IMG/VR virus record: IMGVR_UViG_3300043429_001023
Span: 1-52,017 of that record
Strand: one strand, 5' to 3'
Origin: a virus
Length of the DNA: 52,017 nucleotides
The notes beneath the pieces are model-generated. The model was given only the letters and a program-made list of their open reading frames with translations, did not search any database and had not been told where the DNA came from. Both the position numbers and the translations under genes were made by a program. This document shows, one piece after another, positions 47,852 to 52,017 of the stretch (its first letter is position 1; the number at the start of each line of letters is the position of its first letter).

Positions 47852-48575
47852 AGTTTAGCCTCATACACTTTGTAACAGTCAGATTTTTCAGCGTTATCTG
47901 TCCACCACATCGGCCTAAGGTTGGTGTGGTGGTTCAGTATTACTACCATGCGTTGGAATTCTTCATCTGAGTTGGCTAAGTCCTGCGCAGCTTTTATCGG
48001 TATAATGTGATCAATTACCCATTTACCAGGACCGCACCCATAGTTGTCTAAAGACATTCCTTCAGTAAACTGGCTGGTGATGTGAACTAAAAACTCCGGT
48101 AGTGTACAGCTAAGAATTTCATGTGTCCTTGCCGACTTAGAAGCATCAAACTTAGCAGAACGTTTAAACGATTGCAATACGTTGGCTCTGACCCTATGCA
48201 AGAATCTGTGTTTTGGGTCGGTTAGTCTGTATTTCTGGTAATCGGCGGCTTTTTTAGAGTAGTATAATTTATTTCTAAGTTTGCTTGCCCTTGATGAGGC
48301 TATAAATTTTGATGGGTTTTGTGGTATGATTTTCTCTTGCGTTCGTTAAAATGGTCTTTGTTTTCGCTATACTTCTTTTGTGAAACTGCTTTGTAATGGT
48401 CACGGTTGGCTGCATAATATTCAGATGCTTTTTTGATCATATACATCTTAGTGCAACGATGCTCCCAACTGCCATCCCATACCAGACCTTTTTTAATCTG
48501 TCTGTCTTTATGAAATCTTTTAGGAACAACCAACTTTCCATCAACATACACATCTTGTGTAGATAAACCAGACAT
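47785..48575 (-). pseudogene. HNH homing endonuclease (paralogue 3), split by a -1 frameshift
   Basis: Two frames make one protein like paralogues 1 and 2. Frame 1 (48575-48300) holds GLVWDGSWEHRC and ends KTHQNL-stop. The -1 frame continues without a stop through KLYYSKKAADYQKY to the HNH core WVIDHIIPI and LNHHTNLRPMWW, stopping at 47785. Joined, the product would be about 263 residues. The stop is preceded by A-AAT-TTA (48309-48303), a classical -1 slip heptamer, directly followed by TAG. Either a one-base deletion or programmed frameshifting explains it. It is antisense to the uvsX end. Confidence 0.8.
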
Positions 48576-48677
48576 TTTTCACCTCCAATGTGAATTATTG
48601 TTCAGGGTCCTGGCGAAGTTGACGGCTTACCAGGACCCGCCTATATTTAAGAAAACGAAGTCAAAGGATAATACCAA

Positions 48678-50108
48678 ATGTCAGTGAAGGGCTCTACAGT
48701 TGAGGATGCCGTAGTAGACATCGCCGACGGAAACATGGAAACAGCCATCCTATCCAGTCTGTTTAAGGATATGGAGTATGTGGCAATGTCTGCCGGAAGA
48801 ATCACTGAAGAGTCCTTCTCTCGCAAATCTGCCAGGGATTTGTTCAAGATAGTAAACAAGTTCAAGACCAAGTATCCTGGTACCAGTATTACCCCAGAGT
48901 TGTTGCTGAAGACGCCACACCTTGCTAGTGGAGATATTCGTTCTCTGCTTGAAGAGGTGGTTGCCTTCCCACCGGTACCAACACAATATATGCTGGATCA
49001 GACCAGCAGTTTTGTTCGCAGACATGCCATGCGAGATGCATTCATTACCTCGTATGATATGATTGAAGACCCGGACCGGTACCCCGAGATCGAGGCCAAG
49101 TTCAAGAAAGCTATGAGCATGTCGTCATTCGAGGATTTGGGTCTTGACTACTTCGAGGAGCAGTCCGTTCGTAAGCGTATGGAACGCCGAAAGACCTCGG
49201 CTATTGGCAACGTGCGTACGATGTTCACAGGAATCGATGACGCCCTGTTTGAGACAAACCGATCGGTAGCTGGTGGCACGCTGAACGTATTTGCCGGCGT
49301 GTCAAACATTGGTAAGTCGATTTGGCTTGGACAGTTAGCTAAGAATATCGCCGACCAGGGTAAGGTGGTGGTAATTTACTCTTTGGAGATGAACGAAGAC
49401 TCATATGCCAGCCGACTAGACGCCAACTACGCCAAGGTTAAGACAGATTCTATTTTGGCCCACGAGCAACATGTTACCGAGAGTGTTATCAACGCCGGTG
49501 TTGCTAGTGGCGGTAAGATCATTATCAAACAGGTACCAACCGGTACCGCTTCGTCATCCGACTTGATGACATATCTAAACTCATTAAAACTACGCGGTAT
49601 CGTCCCTGACGCGGTGTGTATCGACTACCTAAACCTGATGCGCCCCGCCCAAAAGGTATCATCATCAATCAGCATTTACGAACGAGTAAAGTATATCGCC
49701 GAAGAACTTCGCGCCGTCGCCATTTACTTCGATATCCCATTCTTCTCAGCCACTCAGCTTAACCGCACAGGTTACGGTTCCACCCCTTCAGCTCAGCAGA
49801 TTTCAGAATCAATGGGCCTAATGCACACCGTTGACCTTCTTATTGGCATTTACCAGAACAACGACGATAAGGCCGCAGGGGTAATGAGGTCAATTATCAT
49901 TAAAAACCGGTATGGGCCACGTGATCTGGCTATTGATTTTGATATCAATTATGACTACCTATCCATTACCAATAAAGTCGGGGAAACGTCTCAACGGGCT
50001 AACTCAGAAGATCTCAAACATGCCAAGCAGCTTATGGGCGAAATCCCGATGGATGATAAAGACGCCCCGGCTAGTGATGATATGGTTTCAAGTTTCCTTG
50101 GCGGTTGA
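48678..50108 (+). CDS. 41: Replicative DnaB-type helicase (gp41-like)
   Basis: 476 residues (T4 gp41 475). The N-terminal helical domain (to about 170) is followed by a RecA-type core: Walker A GVSNIGKS near residue 210, VVIYSLEMNEDSYASR (DnaB motif H1a/H2 region), Walker B AVCIDYLNLM near residue 315, and FSATQLNRTG near residue 357, the DnaB 'QLnR' motif. It forms the hexameric helicase unwinding DNA ahead of the polymerase. AAGGA precedes the ATG. Confidence 0.93.
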   Translation: MSVKGSTVEDAVVDIADGNMETAILSSLFKDMEYVAMSAGRITEESFSRKSARDLFKIVNKFKTKYPGTSITPELLLKTPHLASGDIRSLLEEVVAFPPVPTQYMLDQTSSFVRRHAMRDAFITSYDMIEDPDRYPEIEAKFKKAMSMSSFEDLGLDYFEEQSVRKRMERRKTSAIGNVRTMFTGIDDALFETNRSVAGGTLNVFAGVSNIGKSIWLGQLAKNIADQGKVVVIYSLEMNEDSYASRLDANYAKVKTDSILAHEQHVTESVINAGVASGGKIIIKQVPTGTASSSDLMTYLNSLKLRGIVPDAVCIDYLNLMRPAQKVSSSISIYERVKYIAEELRAVAIYFDIPFFSATQLNRTGYGSTPSAQQISESMGLMHTVDLLIGIYQNNDDKAAGVMRSIIIKNRYGPRDLAIDFDINYDYLSITNKVGETSQRANSEDLKHAKQLMGEIPMDDKDAPASDDMVSSFLGG

Positions 50109-50153
50109 CTCGTCAGCTATTTGGTATTACTTTCACAAAAACAGGAGAACATT

Positions 50154-50810
50154 ATGTCCGAATTAACCATCCGCCGCCAACCGAATTATGCTGTTCATGA
50201 AAACGAATCACGGGTTGTGCAGCTCAACACCAAAGATAAGCTAACCTCAGTAGCTAGAGCTCCCGGTGTTGACAAATGGATAGTTGGTAAAGAAGACACA
50301 CTTTTTCTGTCTACTTTCGGAGCATATGTAGCTGGCAGTGCCGCTGCGTGGACATGTGACACTACGTTTGAATATGACGATATTGATGTTTACTTCCCAG
50401 ATCACAAATCATTTTCCAATTTTGAGAAGGAGGCTAAGGCTGCTGGGTTTGAAAAGCATCCTTTGCATTACTGTAAAATGGTTGATACGGTATTTGGCCG
50501 AAAAATGATTCAAATCGCTTCAGACCCGTATTGGCATGTGATGCCAAAAATTTTGATCGAACATTTTGACTTCACCATTTGCATGTTTGCATTTGACCTG
50601 CACACTGGTGAGTTGTTCCACCACGCAGACGCCCCAGACCAGTTGAAAGCCCGTAAGTTGGTGATTCACTCGTTACCAAACCCTCTGATGTCGTGTTACC
50701 GTGGTATGCGGTACATATCAAGGGGGTTCACTATCGACCCAGACCAGGCTAAAGTTATGGCTAGAGCTGTGAAGGCTGAACGTGCCGCAAATATGGCAAT
50801 GGGGAAGTAA
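50154..50810 (+). CDS. Nucleotidyltransferase-fold-like protein, 218 residues
   Basis: Start at 50154 (MSELTIRRQPNYAVHENES) with AGGAG 6 nt upstream. FGAYVAGSAAAWTC followed by YDDIDVYF resembles the GG-S/G ... D-x-D catalytic strand-loop of the polymerase-beta-like nucleotidyltransferase fold. IEHFDFTICMFAFD provides a possible third acidic strand. Then CYRGMRYISRGFTID. Such phage proteins may add nucleotides to RNA ends or to proteins; the substrate is unknown. One base separates it from the next gene. Confidence 0.7.
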   Translation: MSELTIRRQPNYAVHENESRVVQLNTKDKLTSVARAPGVDKWIVGKEDTLFLSTFGAYVAGSAAAWTCDTTFEYDDIDVYFPDHKSFSNFEKEAKAAGFEKHPLHYCKMVDTVFGRKMIQIASDPYWHVMPKILIEHFDFTICMFAFDLHTGELFHHADAPDQLKARKLVIHSLPNPLMSCYRGMRYISRGFTIDPDQAKVMARAVKAERAANMAMGK

Positions 50811-50811
50811 C

Positions 50812-51756
50812 ATGGGACGCCAAAAACAAATCTTCACGAACCAGGATTTCCACAGCTGTGTATTCTGGAACGTGGCCAGACAGGTGTTTGGGGTAAACGC
50901 CCAACTTTCTCGCATGAAGGCCAAAGACCTGGTGACAGCTCTACAGGCAACCATCGCGAAAGTATACTCTGACAACGGCACCGATTATTACTTCGTTGGT
51001 CCAATCCCGGCGTATATCTACAACTCGATTCCTAAGTCGGTGCCTAACATTTTTGTTATTACCAATAAAAACTCACACCTTCCACCGGTACATCAAAACG
51101 TGTTTATCACCGATGATATTCCTGGCAAGTTGGTTGAACTTGGCCACTGTCCTGTTGATGCCAACACTGCCAGTCTTGTTGAAAAGTACAACAACGGTGG
51201 TCTGTCTACCCATGCCGCCATCTTCAGGAAATATTGGGCTGATGGGATGTGTGAAAAGTTGTCTATGGTAGACCAGCCCCTCAACCAGGAAGATCTGACA
51301 GCCAACCATAACATCGAATTTCTCCGCAAGAAGGAACTTGCTACTGCTGAGTTGTGGGTATCCATACAAAAGATAGCAGACAGAAATGTTGCTGTGGTAG
51401 TCAACATGGCGTCCCGGGACGAGGCATTTGTGAAAATGTTAGCCACATGCTCGGTGCCGGTTCCGCCTAGTCGAGTAATGTCAGTAACCATATCACCAGA
51501 CGGGTTGGTATTGATGCATTCCAGTGACCCGGCCACTAGTAAATTATACCACTACCTGGTATGTAGACAGTTTGGTAAATACTTCACTAACGGGCTTTTC
51601 ATCCGCGAGAACACCATCTACGGTATGTTTACCTCGGTCGATTTTGTAAATTCCTTCATGACATTTGCAACTTTCCATAAGTGTACTATAATGACCATCC
51701 AGGCAGAAGCACAAAAGGCACCGGTAAAGCAATGGAATCTCAGTGGCACCAGTTGA
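50812..51756 (+). CDS. Unknown protein, 314 residues
   Basis: Start at 50812 (MGRQKQIFTNQDFHSCVFWN) after GGGGAAG; longer upstream frames overlap the previous gene. Function not recognised. Several segments look alpha/beta (YYFVGPIPAYIYNSIP; NIFVITNKNS; AVVVNMASRDEAFVKM). No metal or nucleotide motif is clear. It is in the helicase-containing rightward unit and its end overlaps the next gene by 25 nt. Confidence 0.78.
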   Translation: MGRQKQIFTNQDFHSCVFWNVARQVFGVNAQLSRMKAKDLVTALQATIAKVYSDNGTDYYFVGPIPAYIYNSIPKSVPNIFVITNKNSHLPPVHQNVFITDDIPGKLVELGHCPVDANTASLVEKYNNGGLSTHAAIFRKYWADGMCEKLSMVDQPLNQEDLTANHNIEFLRKKELATAELWVSIQKIADRNVAVVVNMASRDEAFVKMLATCSVPVPPSRVMSVTISPDGLVLMHSSDPATSKLYHYLVCRQFGKYFTNGLFIRENTIYGMFTSVDFVNSFMTFATFHKCTIMTIQAEAQKAPVKQWNLSGTS

Positions 51757-52017
51757 CGGAATCAGAAATCACTGAGTTTCTAGATATTTCAGTTGGTACC
51801 ATTAACGAAGACGATCTGGTGATAGCCAGATCGTCTTTCCGTTATGAAGCAGATTACTGGCATGGGGTGGCTAGGGCTATTATCTCGGACCCGTACGTTT
51901 TTAGTAAAATTTCGGCCCTAACAAACAAACCGCCAAGAGTAATTCTTTCTTATTGCTACGGGATGTATCCAGATGACACCAAGATGCTTGATTTCATGAA
52001 AGAGGTTGATAAACAGG
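51732..52017 (+). CDS. Unknown protein, N-terminal 95 residues, cut by window edge
   Basis: An open frame from ATG 51732 (MESQWHQLTESEITEFLDIS) to the right edge, overlapping the previous gene by 25 nt in another frame. The visible part is acidic and helical, with a strand-like SYCYGMYPDDTK. Function not recognised; the rest lies beyond the window. Confidence 0.7.
   Translation, partial: MESQWHQLTESEITEFLDISVGTINEDDLVIARSSFRYEADYWHGVARAIISDPYVFSKISALTNKPPRVILSYCYGMYPDDTKMLDFMKEVDKQ

Overview
The window is a stretch of a large tailed double-stranded DNA phage (myovirus) whose core genes are distant relatives of T4. Recognisable T4-type functions include the head block (portal, prohead protease, scaffold, major capsid protein, head-completion nuclease) and the replication/recombination block (family B DNA polymerase, UvsX recombinase, UvsW helicase, DnaB-type helicase, Mre11/Rad50-type nuclease, late sigma factor). 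No bacterial housekeeping genes, ribosomal RNA or integrase are seen. The host cannot be named from the sequence.

Layout. 1-7.4 kb: the left edge cuts an adenosine-deaminase-like gene; then, on the minus strand, an HNH endonuclease gene and the head genes, transcribed in the order portal, protease, unknown 361-residue protein, 59-residue protein, scaffold, capsid. 7.4-9.8 kb: a plus-strand head-completion nuclease facing a minus-strand pair, an adenylosuccinate-synthetase-like (PurZ-like) gene coupled to a nucleotide kinase. 9.9-22.6 kb: a minus-strand RNA cluster with at least thirteen canonical tRNA genes, two tRNA-like elements, a truncated tRNA and a 396-nt tmRNA. It is interspersed with small unknown proteins, a methyltransferase/acetyltransferase pair, a Tad2-like anti-Thoeris protein and five or six homing endonucleases (HNH, GIY-YIG and EDxHD/Vsr-like). 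22.7-34.4 kb: mainly minus-strand genes for unknown, probably virion or internal head proteins, plus a 2H phosphoesterase. 34.4-36.4 kb: UvsW and a UvsY-like protein. 36.4-36.7 kb: a divergent intergenic region with seven copies of a TATGTGCTTG-like repeat, where transcription switches to the plus strand. 36.7-52 kb: an unknown 504-residue protein, gp55-like sigma factor, macro-domain protein, a single-chain fusion of gp47 (Mre11) and gp46 (Rad50), a glycosyltransferase, DNA polymerase, UvsX, a frameshifted HNH gene on the opposite strand, DnaB-type helicase, a nucleotidyltransferase-like protein and two unknown genes, the last cut by the right edge.

How the parts fit. The gp55-like sigma factor probably reads the recurrent TAAATA-type elements found 17-40 nt before several structural-gene starts. 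Polymerase, helicase, UvsX/UvsY/UvsW and the gp47-46 fusion form a recombination-dependent replication set. The PurZ-like enzyme and its coupled kinase may alter the purine dNTP pool, possibly for 2-aminoadenine DNA; this is inferred from an Asp-to-Ser change in the catalytic loop. The Tad2-like, 2H phosphoesterase and macro-domain proteins are plausible counters to nucleotide-signal immunity. The tRNA/tmRNA set would support translation late in infection. Perfect hairpins between convergent or consecutive transcription units act as terminators.

All calls come from reading the sequence by eye. No database search, structure prediction or alignment program was run.
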